64,000 bases of DNA, taken from contig NZ_JAHDSZ010000004.1 of NCBI RefSeq assembly GCF_018531145.1, positions 100,842 to 164,841 on the forward strand, written 5' to 3'. The DNA comes from Canibacter zhuwentaonis (GTDB taxonomy: Bacteria; Actinomycetota; Actinomycetes; Actinomycetales; Microbacteriaceae). The position numbers were made by a program, and so were the translations under genes. The notes under the pieces are model-generated. The model ran no database searches, had not been told where the DNA came from, and saw only the letters and a list, made by a program, of their open reading frames with translations. Of the stretch, positions 27,211 through 35,495 are shown in pieces. The stretch's first letter is position 1. Each line of letters starts with the position of its first letter.

Positions 27211-27801
27211 TTAGTAGGGCATTGATTGCGCCGGATACGGGCTGCCAACCGCGCTGGTGTCGTACTGCTGCGCTGCAAAAAAGCTGTGCTGCGATCTGGT
27301 CTGTGCGGCATAGCTGCTGGCAGCGAGCTGCTGCAGAATTTCGGTCACATCACGCACGCCCGGCACGTTCGCGAGCACAACATTCGATGCGGATCCGTGC
27401 AGCGAGACGGTAATATTGCCGCTGCCAAGCATCCGCTGCAAAATATTCCGTGAAGTGCTGATTGTGCGCACCTGCGCGACCTGCAGTTCGTGCCGCCGCC
27501 GCACAAACACGCCTTCGCGTATGATTACGCGCTGTGTTGTGATGGTTGTGCGGCGCGCGAGCCAGCTCGTGTAGGGCGCTAAAAACCCGCCGATCGCCAG
27601 TGCGCACACGCCGACTGCAGCCAAAATATTTAGCAGCGGATCCGTGAAAGACCCAAGCCAGCCTCCTGTGATCAGTGCGGCAACGAGCAGGCACAGCACC
27701 GCGCCGGTGAGCCTGCTGGCGTGCTGGCGAAATCGCAGCAGCGCGCGCTCGTGCTGTGGGTCGCTCGCGTGCAGTGTCGTTGTGGCATGCGGATAGTTCA
27801 T
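27211..27801 (-). CDS. PH-domain membrane protein
   Basis: A 196-aa protein. Two hydrophobic helices (about residues 32-54 and 58-78) precede a bacterial PH domain (bPH2/DUF304 type) running from TSWLARRTTITTQRVIIREG through HELQVAQVRTISTSRNILQRMLGSGNITV to a C-terminal Tyr/Gln/Ser-rich tail. Proteins of this type are membrane-anchored and of unknown function; in actinobacteria they often sit beside signalling or carboxylase genes, as here. It lies 16 nt upstream of the regulator gene on the same strand, so the two are probably co-transcribed. Confidence 0.82.
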   Translation of the reverse strand: MNYPHATTTLHASDPQHERALLRFRQHASRLTGAVLCLLVAALITGGWLGSFTDPLLNILAAVGVCALAIGGFLAPYTSWLARRTTITTQRVIIREGVFVRRRHELQVAQVRTISTSRNILQRMLGSGNITVSLHGSASNVVLANVPGVRDVTEILQQLAASSYAAQTRSQHSFFAAQQYDTSAVGSPYPAQSMPY

Positions 27802-27859
27802 AGTATATTAAGGATACTCCGGTGGCGGCGGCATCGCCAAGTGTGCGGCTGTGTACGAG

Positions 27860-27889
27860 TTGCGCGTTGACGCAAATTTCTGCTATATT
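27860..27889 (+). promoter_or_regulatory. Probable rplJL promoter
   Basis: An extended -10 element TGCTATATT (27881-27889) is preceded 18 bp upstream by TTGCGC (27860-27865). Transcription would start near 27896, at the beginning of the conserved L10 leader. Confidence 0.55.
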
Positions 27890-27896
27890 TGTCACT

Positions 27897-28081
27897 GGCC
27901 AAAGACCGCCGGTTACGGGTTTTCCGTGTAACTTGCATTTTGCAAACCTGCGCAGGCGCGATTATATTCCTTTTGAGGTTTAGCTCCGTGCCCTGCGCCG
28001 GAGCTTTTTGTTTGTGCGGCTGCCTCTGGTTGCCCGCTAACAACCGTTAGCGGGGTATCGATCAAGCTTATAAGGAGCGCC
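27897..28081 (+). ncRNA. Ribosomal protein L10 leader with attenuator
   Basis: The 5' untranslated region of rplJ has the L10-leader signature: AAAGACCGCCGG near its start and CCTGCGCAGG about 50 nt later, the kink-turn and stem to which the L10(L12)4 complex binds. Downstream is a terminator-like hairpin, AGCTCCG (27982-27988) paired with CGGAGCT (27999-28005), followed by TTTTT. Excess L10 would favour termination. A second GC-rich stem (CCGCTAAC/GTTAGCGG, 28034-28055) precedes the ribosome site AAGGAG. Confidence 0.8.
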
Positions 28082-28600
28082 ATGGCGACGAAGGATGCTA
28101 CGGTAGTTGATCTTCAAAAGAAGTTTGAAGAGTCAAACGCCGTTCTGCTGACCGAGTACCGCGGTCTTAGCGTAGGCCAGATGCGCGAATTGCGCAACGG
28201 CATTCGCGAGCACGCGTCGTACGCCGTGGCGAAGAACACGCTTACTAAACTTGCGGCAAACAAAGCTGGTATCACCGAGCTAGATGAGCACTTCACCGGT
28301 CCAACCGCTGTTGCGTTCATTGACGGTGACCCGGTTGCTGTTGCTAAGGGTCTGCGTGACTTCGCTAAGGCAAATCCTCAGCTCGTAGTTAAGGGTGGCT
28401 ATTTCGATGGCAACCCTCTTTCTGCGGATGAGGTCAAAAAGCTTGCTGATCTGGAGAGCCGTGAGGTTCTGCTTGCGAAAGCTGCAGCAGCTATGAAGGC
28501 GAAACTGTTCAGCGCAGCTTATATGTTCAGTGCACCAGCGTTAGGTCTTGCCCGCGCTGCAGGTGCATTGCGCGACAAAAAAGAGCAGTCAGACCAGTAA
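28082..28600 (+). CDS. rplJ: 50S ribosomal protein L10
   Basis: A 172-aa protein with the L10 hallmarks: an N-terminal helix (LQKKFEESNAVLLTEYRGLSVGQMRELRN), AVAKNTLTKLAANKAGI for rRNA binding, FTGPTAVAFIDGDPVAVAKGLRDFAK, and the C-terminal helix that binds L7/L12 dimers (MFSAPALGLARAAGALRDKKEQ). L10 anchors the ribosomal stalk. It precedes rplL by 60 nt with a GCTCGT/ACGAGC stem between them, which may tune relative expression. Confidence 0.97.
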   Translation: MATKDATVVDLQKKFEESNAVLLTEYRGLSVGQMRELRNGIREHASYAVAKNTLTKLAANKAGITELDEHFTGPTAVAFIDGDPVAVAKGLRDFAKANPQLVVKGGYFDGNPLSADEVKKLADLESREVLLAKAAAAMKAKLFSAAYMFSAPALGLARAAGALRDKKEQSDQ

Positions 28601-28660
28601 GGTTTTTCAGCTTAATCAAATGTCGCTCGTGTGCACGAGCAAAAAACAAGGAGATAAACA

Positions 28661-29044
28661 ATGGCTAAGCTTTCAACTGAAGAGCTTATTGAGCAGTTCA
28701 AAGAGCTAACCCTTATCGAGCTTTCTGAGTTCGTTAAGGCTTTCGAGGAGACCTTTGAGGTTTCTGCTGCCGCACCTGTTGCTGTTGCAGCGGCTGCGCC
28801 AGCTGGCGGAGAAGCAGAAGTTGCTGAAGAGAAAGACGAATTCGACGTAATTCTTGAATCAGTTGGCGATAAGAAGATCGCTGTTATTAAGGTTGTGCGC
28901 GAGCTCACCGGACTCGGTCTTGGAGAAGCTAAGGCACTTGTTGAAGAGGCTCCAAAGCCTGTTCTTGAGAGTGCAAAGAAAGAAGATGCTGAGGCAGCTA
29001 AAGCTAAACTTGAAGAAGCTGGCGCTGGCGTTAAACTCGCATAA
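28661..29044 (+). CDS. rplL: 50S ribosomal protein L7/L12
   Basis: A 127-aa acidic stalk protein. The N-terminal dimerisation helix ([27 protein letters not shown]), an Ala/Val-rich hinge (about residues 33-52) and the globular factor-binding domain ([40 protein letters not shown]) are all present at normal length. It recruits translation GTPases. It is the second gene of the L10 operon, followed by a strong terminator. Confidence 0.98.
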   Translation: MAKLSTEELIEQFKELTLIELSEFVKAFEETFEVSAAAPVAVAAAAPAGGEAEVAEEKDEFDVILESVGDKKIAVIKVVRELTGLGLGEAKALVEEAPKPVLESAKKEDAEAAKAKLEEAGAGVKLA

Positions 29045-29063
29045 GTTTCTTTTTACGCAGTTG

Positions 29064-29110
29064 GGGGTGGATGTTATTTTATATCCGCCCCTATTGTGTT
29101 TTAATTTTGT
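29064..29110 (+). terminator. Terminator of the rplJL operon
   Basis: GGGGTGGAT (29064-29072) pairs with ATCCGCCCC (29083-29091) with one G-U pair; a T-rich tail follows. It starts 20 nt after the rplL stop. Confidence 0.8.
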
Positions 29111-29221
29111 TTCAGGGCAATCCCTTGCGCAACTGTGGTATTAATTTTAACGCAATGCCTCTCCTAATTTTAGGGTAGTATTAAACTGTTGTTACTACCA
29201 GTACAAATTAAAGATGGAGAT

Positions 29222-29962
29222 ATGGTTACCGTATTTGCCCACAGAGGTTTGTCGAGTCAAGCTCCTGAAAACACCCGCGCAGCTTTTAAGCTTGCGCACA
29301 GCATTCCGGGCGTGCGGTGGATAGAGTTTGACCTCGCAATTACGGCTGACGAAGTGCCCGTTATTATTCACGATGACGAGATGGATCGCACGAGCGATAT
29401 GTGCGGCGAAGTTAGTCAGCTTGCTTATTCTGACATTAAAAACGCTTCCGTTGGGGCGTGGTACGACGTTAAGTTTGCGGCGGAAAGAATTATGACCCTG
29501 GCCGAGATGGTGGATTTCTCCAATAGCACCGGCATGAACCTTAATATTGAGCTCAAAGGAGTGACTGGCAAGAACGGTTACGCGCTTACGCAGGCGATGA
29601 TCCGCGAACTAAAAAAGGAGCTTGCTCGGCTTAACCGTGAGATTCAAACACTGATTTCAAGCTTCAATTTTACGCAGCTTAAACTAGCGCAGCAGCACCT
29701 GCCAGAGATTAGTCGCGCGGTGCTGTTTGAAGCGCACACTTTCTATAATGACTGGCGCACAATCGCGGAATACTGCGGCGCGCAGGCGATTAACCTGGAG
29801 GACAAAAAAGTCACCCGGGCGCTGGTTGCTGAAATAAAAAACGCCGGATACCAGCTTAATGTGTGGACGGTGAATAACAGGGTTCGGGCGAATGAGCTTA
29901 AAAACTGGGGTGTGGACGGTATTTTTACCGACTTTGCAAACGAACTTTCTTACCTACAATAA
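29222..29962 (+). CDS. Glycerophosphodiester phosphodiesterase
   Basis: A 246-aa enzyme from ATG 29222 (a longer TTG start at 29189 is possible). The catalytic signatures are FAHRGLSSQAPENTRAAF (His, Arg and Glu of the HRG..PENT motif), EFDLAITADEVPVIIHDDEMDRTSD (metal-binding acidic residues and second His) and the C-terminal NVWTVNN. It hydrolyses glycerophosphodiesters to glycerol-3-phosphate and an alcohol. There is no signal peptide, so it is cytoplasmic. The MFS gene starts 29 nt downstream and may import its substrate. Confidence 0.92.
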   Translation: MVTVFAHRGLSSQAPENTRAAFKLAHSIPGVRWIEFDLAITADEVPVIIHDDEMDRTSDMCGEVSQLAYSDIKNASVGAWYDVKFAAERIMTLAEMVDFSNSTGMNLNIELKGVTGKNGYALTQAMIRELKKELARLNREIQTLISSFNFTQLKLAQQHLPEISRAVLFEAHTFYNDWRTIAEYCGAQAINLEDKKVTRALVAEIKNAGYQLNVWTVNNRVRANELKNWGVDGIFTDFANELSYLQ

Positions 29963-29991
29963 ATTGACCAAAATACTATCGTGAAAGGTAA

Positions 29992-31326
29992 ATGGCAGTG
30001 CAAAAAATAATTAATAAGCTTGGCTTAGAGAACAGAAAGGCTCTTGTAGGGTTCTTATCTGTGATCACAGCCGGACAGCTTATATACTCAAGCTTTGAGG
30101 CGTTCAAAGGCACCTTTTATAACCTGTTGCTTGATGTGCTGCAGGTTAATAACGAAGAGCTGGGTATTATTTTTAGCCTTATTGGTATTTCAATATTCCT
30201 GTACATTCCGGCGGGTTGGGTAAATAACCGCTTTTCTATCAGGTCTATTCTGATTACAGGTTTAATTATTCGCTTTGCGACCATGTCGATTATTATTTTC
30301 TTCACTCCGCCGTTTGATGTGCTCAAAATTATTGCGTTCACATGGGGTGTTGTGGATGCAGTATTCTGGCCGGCAGTGCTTAACGGTATTGTGTTTTTCA
30401 TAGATAAGAGCAAGAGTGGCATGGGCTTTGGTCTGTTCGAATCTGTGCGTCGCTTACAAGAAACGCTGATGAACCTGCTGATTGTGGGCGTTATGGCGGT
30501 TATGACCGCCGTCAGCGGTATCGTTGTGTTCAAGGGCGGGATGCTTGCCTACAACCTGTTGATTATTCCGCTTATCCTTTTGATTCTGAAGTATGTGCCG
30601 AAAAACGGCATTGCGGCTGTTCCTGAGGATCGGATAAGCGAAGAATTGGTAACAAAAAACAAGTCGCTTGAAGCGCTTGTCGGTCTTTTGAGCGTGCTTG
30701 CACGACCGCAGGTTTGGCTCGCCGCGGTTAGCGCAATGACTGTTTACTGGGGTTACATAATTCTTATTTACAGCGTGCCGTATATGCAGAATGCGTACGG
30801 GCTTTCGACCGCTCAAACCGCTCTGTTTGGTATTTTTAATACCGCTTTTATGGGTGTGATAATGGGTGTGACCTCAGGTTTCATCTCTGATTTTGTGTTT
30901 AAGTCATCGTCAAAAATGATTTGTGCGTCACTTTTGCTTTCAGCGATTGTGCTTGCGGGTGTTGTGCTTATCCGCGAAAACTTTGTTGTGACAATGGTGC
31001 TTTTGATCGCGTTTTCTGCGGCGGCTTTCTTGGCTAAGAGTGTTATTCTCGCGCCCATTGCAGAGCTTGATATTCCAAAGAAATATGTGGGCGCAGCGAT
31101 GAGCGTTGGCTCGTTTGCGGCCTATGCGCCAATTTTCTGGGTTTATTTGACGAACGGTAAACTGCTTGACGCGCACGAGGGTAACGTTGTTGAAGCCTAC
31201 AACATTATTTTCCAAATTGGAATTGTTGTTGCTTTCTCGGGCAGTATTTGCGCGCTGGCTTTGGTGCTGCTTAACCGCAAAAATGTAAAGAATAATAAGC
31301 CCGTGGAGGAAGTTGTAGTAAACTAA
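29992..31326 (+). CDS. MFS transporter
   Basis: A 444-aa carrier with 12 predicted helices in two halves of six and a central loop (VPEDRISEELVTKNKSLEALVGL). The sequence between helices 2 and 3, IPAGWVNNRFSIRSILITG, corresponds to the MFS loop motif G-x-x-x-D/N-R. It is coupled to the glycerophosphodiesterase gene, so glycerophosphodiester or a related polyol phosphate is a reasonable, unproven substrate. It ends at a strong bidirectional terminator. Confidence 0.82.
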   Translation: MAVQKIINKLGLENRKALVGFLSVITAGQLIYSSFEAFKGTFYNLLLDVLQVNNEELGIIFSLIGISIFLYIPAGWVNNRFSIRSILITGLIIRFATMSIIIFFTPPFDVLKIIAFTWGVVDAVFWPAVLNGIVFFIDKSKSGMGFGLFESVRRLQETLMNLLIVGVMAVMTAVSGIVVFKGGMLAYNLLIIPLILLILKYVPKNGIAAVPEDRISEELVTKNKSLEALVGLLSVLARPQVWLAAVSAMTVYWGYIILIYSVPYMQNAYGLSTAQTALFGIFNTAFMGVIMGVTSGFISDFVFKSSSKMICASLLLSAIVLAGVVLIRENFVVTMVLLIAFSAAAFLAKSVILAPIAELDIPKKYVGAAMSVGSFAAYAPIFWVYLTNGKLLDAHEGNVVEAYNIIFQIGIVVAFSGSICALALVLLNRKNVKNNKPVEEVVVN

Positions 31327-31340
31327 CAAGAGTATAGAAA

Positions 31341-31374
31341 AATGGCGGTTGCTGTATTGCAACCGCCATTTTTT
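31341..31374. terminator. Bidirectional intrinsic terminator
   Basis: AATGGCGGTTGC (31341-31352) and GCAACCGCCATT (31359-31370) form a perfect 12-bp stem with a 6-nt loop. T-runs flank it on both strands, so it serves the MFS gene on plus and the aminotransferase gene (stop at 31446) on minus. Confidence 0.92.
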
Positions 31375-31445
31375 ATGGTTTAGTTCGGATTACACACCCC
31401 GAAAAAGGTTATGAAATACGAATCTGTTATAACGCTATGGTTTAT

Positions 31446-32843
31446 TTATTCCCTAAGTTTTGAGGCTTCCGCGTCGGCTACGTGCAGGGCGTTGTCGATA
31501 ATGCTGAGTCCCAAACGTAGATCCGCTTCAGAAATGACTAGCGGCGGCGCAATTTGCAGCCTGTTGCTAGCTGCGAACGGCCACAACCCGCCCTCTTTAC
31601 AAGCGGATACAACACTGTTCATAGGCGCTGCGGCATCGCCTGCGGCATTGAAAGGTATCAGCGGCTCGCGCGTGGATTTGTTGGCGACTAGCTCGATAGC
31701 CCAGAACAGCCCGCGGCCACGCACCTCGCCGACGCTCGGATGCCGCTGTGCGAACTCCGCCAGGGTGGGAGCGATCACGCGCTCGCCCAGATCCTGCACG
31801 CGCTCCAGAATGTTTTCGCGCTTGAAAATATCGAAGGTTGCCACACCAGCGGCGCACGCTAGCGGATGCCCGCTGTATGTTAGCCCGCCAAAAAAGGTAT
31901 TTTCGGTGAAGCTGTTGTGCACATCTGCCGACAAAATCACGCCTCCGAGCGGCACATAGCCGGAATTAACGCCCTTTGCGAACGTTACAAGATCGGGTGT
32001 TATGTTGAACTGCTGGAAGGCAAACATTGAGCCGAGGCGGCCGAAACCAACCATAACCTCGTCGCAAATAAGCATTATGCCGTGCTTGCGCGTGAGGGCG
32101 CGAACCCCCTCAAGATAGCCGGGAGGCGGCATCAGGACGCCGTTTGTGCCGGTTACGGTTTCGAGGATAACTGCGGCGATCGTGTTTGGGCCCTCAAGCT
32201 CAATGGTGTGCTCGAGATGGCGCAGTGCGCGTTCTGCTTCCTGCTCGGCGGATTCGGCATAAAACTCTGAGCGATACTGGTACGGCCCGAAGAAATGCAC
32301 AATATTAGGGTCGAGCGTGCCGTTTGCCCAGCGGCGTGGTTCGCCGGTGAGTGTTATCGCGGTTGCGGTGGAGCCGTGGTAGCTGCGGAAACGAGACAGC
32401 ACCTTTTGGCGGCCCGTGTGATGGCGGGCCATTCTGATTGCGTACTCGTTGGCCTCCGCGCCACCGTTTGTGAAGAACACCGAGCGGGCGTTTTCAAAAC
32501 TGCTCTCAACGATCCGCTTTGCGAGCTCGCCGCGCGCGTCATTGGCGAAACCCGGCTGGATGGTGGCGAGGCGATCCGCCTGGTCTTTAATCGCGGCAAC
32601 CAGACCCGGGTGCTGATGCCCAAGATTGAGGTTCACCAGCTGTGAAGAAAAATCGAGGTATTCTTTGCCGGAGTAATCCCAGAACCGCACGCCCTCGCCA
32701 CGCGCAACAGGCAGCGGATCGATCTTGTTTTGGGCAGACCAGGAGTGGAACACGTAGCCGCGGTCGAGCTCTCGCACCTCGCGCTCGCTGGTCGCGTCGC
32801 CGAAGCTCTTGGTTTTGCCTGCTAGGTCGGTGTAGTCATTCAT
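31446..32843 (-). CDS. Class III pyridoxal-phosphate aminotransferase
   Basis: A 465-aa enzyme. The class III features are the N-terminal YLDFSSQLVNLNLGHQHP, FFTNGGAEANEYAIRMAR, SRFRSYHGSTATAITLTG, the PLP-contacting LICDEVMVGFGRLG, and the Schiff-base lysine in TFAKGVNSGYVPLGG. It closely resembles the omega-amino acid/taurine/adenosylmethionine-type aspartate aminotransferase family proteins; the amino donor cannot be assigned. GAGG (about 7 nt upstream) supports the start. It is the last backbone gene before the AT-rich island. Confidence 0.9.
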   Translation of the reverse strand: MNDYTDLAGKTKSFGDATSEREVRELDRGYVFHSWSAQNKIDPLPVARGEGVRFWDYSGKEYLDFSSQLVNLNLGHQHPGLVAAIKDQADRLATIQPGFANDARGELAKRIVESSFENARSVFFTNGGAEANEYAIRMARHHTGRQKVLSRFRSYHGSTATAITLTGEPRRWANGTLDPNIVHFFGPYQYRSEFYAESAEQEAERALRHLEHTIELEGPNTIAAVILETVTGTNGVLMPPPGYLEGVRALTRKHGIMLICDEVMVGFGRLGSMFAFQQFNITPDLVTFAKGVNSGYVPLGGVILSADVHNSFTENTFFGGLTYSGHPLACAAGVATFDIFKRENILERVQDLGERVIAPTLAEFAQRHPSVGEVRGRGLFWAIELVANKSTREPLIPFNAAGDAAAPMNSVVSACKEGGLWPFAASNRLQIAPPLVISEADLRLGLSIIDNALHVADAEASKLRE

Positions 32844-32978
32844 TATGACTCCTCTGTCTCAAATGGTTTACAGTAATATTTATATTTTAGCCTATTTTGG
32901 ATATTGTGAAATACGCGGATATGATTTAAGGGTAATCTCTCTTCGGATAGTTCAGCATTTTAAGAAAGAGGTGAAATA

Positions 32979-33404
32979 GTGGAAAAACAGTTCGACAAAA
33001 AACGAGCTTTGAAAGAATTGCGAAGTCGCTATCAAAAAGCCGAAGCCCTGTTGAAAGATGATTCCAAAATGGAATCTTTTCTTGAAAAGCTGGACAAAAA
33101 GGTGAAGTGGATTCCTTTTATGCGGCAGGAATTAAAAATGATACCGATTCTAGTCAGCATGGTGCGCAGTTATTGGAAGAAGGATTATGCTCGTGTTCCA
33201 GGAAGAAGCATTTTGGCTATTGTTGGCGCTTTAATCTACTTTTTGTCTCCGCTTGATGTGATTCCAGATTGGATTCCGATTTTAGGGCAGGTGGATGATG
33301 CCCTTGTTGTTGCGACGTGTTGGAAATTGGTCAGTAAAGACGTTCAGAACTATCGGCGGTGGCAGAAAGAACGCAAGAGTTCTGCCAGGGGCGATAGGGA
33401 ATAG
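32979..33404 (+). CDS. YkvA-type DUF1232 membrane protein
   Basis: A 141-aa protein from GTG 32979 with AGAGGTG upstream. A basic, helical N-terminal region of about 60 residues precedes the DUF1232 domain, whose core ALIYFLSPLDVIPDWIPILGQVDDALVV is characteristic of YkvA. A single hydrophobic hairpin suggests membrane association. Function of the family is unknown. Base use resembles the island rather than the backbone, so I place it as the first island gene. Confidence 0.85.
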   Translation: MEKQFDKKRALKELRSRYQKAEALLKDDSKMESFLEKLDKKVKWIPFMRQELKMIPILVSMVRSYWKKDYARVPGRSILAIVGALIYFLSPLDVIPDWIPILGQVDDALVVATCWKLVSKDVQNYRRWQKERKSSARGDRE

Positions 33405-33473
33405 AATTATTAATTAGGTGTTGGAGAAGAACTCTCAAGCTATTTTAGGTTAATCAAAAGTTACGGAGAAAAC

Positions 33474-35495
33474 ATGAACTGGAAGCTAGAATCAGATGTG
33501 AATGATTGGGTTAAAAAACGGTTGGAAACAATCGGTTTAACAAAACACAAAGATTACAACGAAGAATCATCAATGAGTGAATATATGAAAGAAGCGCTTA
33601 GCGGTTCAGCTAAAACAGCTTCTAAAACCAACTTTGGCAGACCTGATTTTCATGTTGAGAGATATCAGCGTCCGGTCATTTTTGAAAATAAATATTCAGT
33701 TAAAAAATTAATTTCAGAGGCGAAAGACGGTGTTAAACAAGACGATAAATCAATTAGTGATTTTGCTGTTAACGGAGCTCTTTACTATGCTCGCAGCATG
33801 ATTGCATCAGGTAAGTATAGTGAAGTTTTCGCTATTGGTGTGGCCGGTGATAATGATGACAATGTCACAATCAAAGTTTATTACGTCTTTGGTTCGGCTT
33901 TGAACGCTTATAAAGAGTTGACAGCTGTTCGTTCTCTAGATTTTCTAGAAAGTGAGCATACTTTTAAGACTTTTTACAATGAAGCAGTGCTAACAGAAGA
34001 CGAAAAGCACCAGCTCCTGATTGATAGTCAGGCAACCTTGCAGGGTTATGCTAAAAAACTCAATCGCCTTATGCACAATCACAATATAACAGCTCCGCAA
34101 CGTGTTCTTTATGTGTCGGGGATGCTTCTTGCCATGCAAGAGGTTGTAAAGAATGACGGTGATGAGTTGCAGAAACTCGGCGATGGTCTAACTCCAGCTG
34201 ATCTTCACGGGAGTCAATTAAGCGGAAATCGTGACGGCGAAAAAATTGTGAGTCACATCGCTAACTTTTTGACCGTTAGTGGACTTAGTGATACCAAGCG
34301 TAAGCTCATGCTCGCCTCTTTTGGAGAAATTTCTAAAGACAGCCAACGTGATGAAGTGACAGAGCTTGACAGGGAAGTAGCTAAACTCATTGATGGAAAA
34401 TCGAGTGTTACTAAACAAATCTTTACTTTTATATACGAGTATATTTTTAAATCAATTGATGGTCTCGGCGGGCACATCGATATTATGGGTGAGATGTACT
34501 CTGAGTTTCTCAAGTATGCCCTGGGTGATGGCAAAGAGATCGGTATTGTCTTAACACCACCCTGTGTGACTAGTATGATGGCGCAGCTGCTCAATATTAA
34601 AAAAGACAATAAAGTTATGGACTTGGCGACAGGTTCGGCAGGTTTTCTTATCTCTGCTATGGAGTTGATGATTGATGATGCTAATGCGACTTTTGGTAAA
34701 TCAACAACTCAAGCTAATGATGAAATTGCAAAATTGAAGAGAGATAATCTTTTAGGTGTTGAGCTTAACGCGGAGATGTTTACCTTAGCTGCGACCAACA
34801 TGATTTTGCGAGGTGATGGCTCTAGCCGTATTGAAAAAGGCTCTGCTTTTAACCGTCCAGAAAGTCTTTTTGAAGATTTTAAGGCTGACCGACTGCTTCT
34901 TAACCCTCCTTTTTCTTATGAGGAAAACGGTCTTCCTTTCCTCGCTCACGGTTTGGACAAGATGGAAAAAGGTGGCCTGGGAGCAATTATTATTCAGGAT
35001 TCGGCCGGTTCTGGAAAAGCGACCAGGACGGCGCAGTCTATCCTGCGGAAACACACCATGCTAGCCTCTATTAAGATGCCCGTTGATTTATTCGTTCCAA
35101 TGGCTGGTGTGCAAACGTCTATTTACATCTTTGAAGCTAAGAAGCCTCACGATGTTGACAAGACTGTAAAGTTTATTGACTTTAGAAATGACGGCTATAA
35201 ACGCGCCAAACGTGGCGTTTCTGAAGTGGACAGCCCCGTTCAACGTTACCAAGATATTATTAAAATATACAAAGCGGGTAAGCAAGCCAAAGTGAACGCT
35301 GCCTGGGATTTAGAAGCCACTTATATCGAAGATTTTATCACTGCTAAAGGAAACGACTGGAACTTTGAGCAGCATCAAGTTATTGATACTAAGCCAACCT
35401 TAGAGGACTTTAAGACAACGGTTGCTGACTATCTATCTTGGGAAGTGACCCAGCTGCTAAAACAAAAAGGAGAAGACCGCTCAAAAAAAGCCTAA
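33474..35495 (+). CDS. BcgI-like type IIB restriction-modification subunit (nuclease + N6-adenine methylase)
   Basis: A 673-aa fusion. The N-terminal 130 residues hold a PD-(D/E)xK-like nuclease (GRPDFHVERYQRPVIFENKYS: D..., ENK). Residues about 270-560 form an HsdM-type methylase with the SAM motif MDLATGSAGFL and the catalytic NPPFSY. The same arrangement, with a separate specificity subunit downstream, defines BcgI-type enzymes, which cut on both sides of a bipartite site. An ATG with GGAG upstream fits. The frame is intact, and it overlaps the specificity gene by 58 nt. A type I-like or plain methylase role is the alternative. Confidence 0.82.
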   Translation: MNWKLESDVNDWVKKRLETIGLTKHKDYNEESSMSEYMKEALSGSAKTASKTNFGRPDFHVERYQRPVIFENKYSVKKLISEAKDGVKQDDKSISDFAVNGALYYARSMIASGKYSEVFAIGVAGDNDDNVTIKVYYVFGSALNAYKELTAVRSLDFLESEHTFKTFYNEAVLTEDEKHQLLIDSQATLQGYAKKLNRLMHNHNITAPQRVLYVSGMLLAMQEVVKNDGDELQKLGDGLTPADLHGSQLSGNRDGEKIVSHIANFLTVSGLSDTKRKLMLASFGEISKDSQRDEVTELDREVAKLIDGKSSVTKQIFTFIYEYIFKSIDGLGGHIDIMGEMYSEFLKYALGDGKEIGIVLTPPCVTSMMAQLLNIKKDNKVMDLATGSAGFLISAMELMIDDANATFGKSTTQANDEIAKLKRDNLLGVELNAEMFTLAATNMILRGDGSSRIEKGSAFNRPESLFEDFKADRLLLNPPFSYEENGLPFLAHGLDKMEKGGLGAIIIQDSAGSGKATRTAQSILRKHTMLASIKMPVDLFVPMAGVQTSIYIFEAKKPHDVDKTVKFIDFRNDGYKRAKRGVSEVDSPVQRYQDIIKIYKAGKQAKVNAAWDLEATYIEDFITAKGNDWNFEQHQVIDTKPTLEDFKTTVADYLSWEVTQLLKQKGEDRSKKA

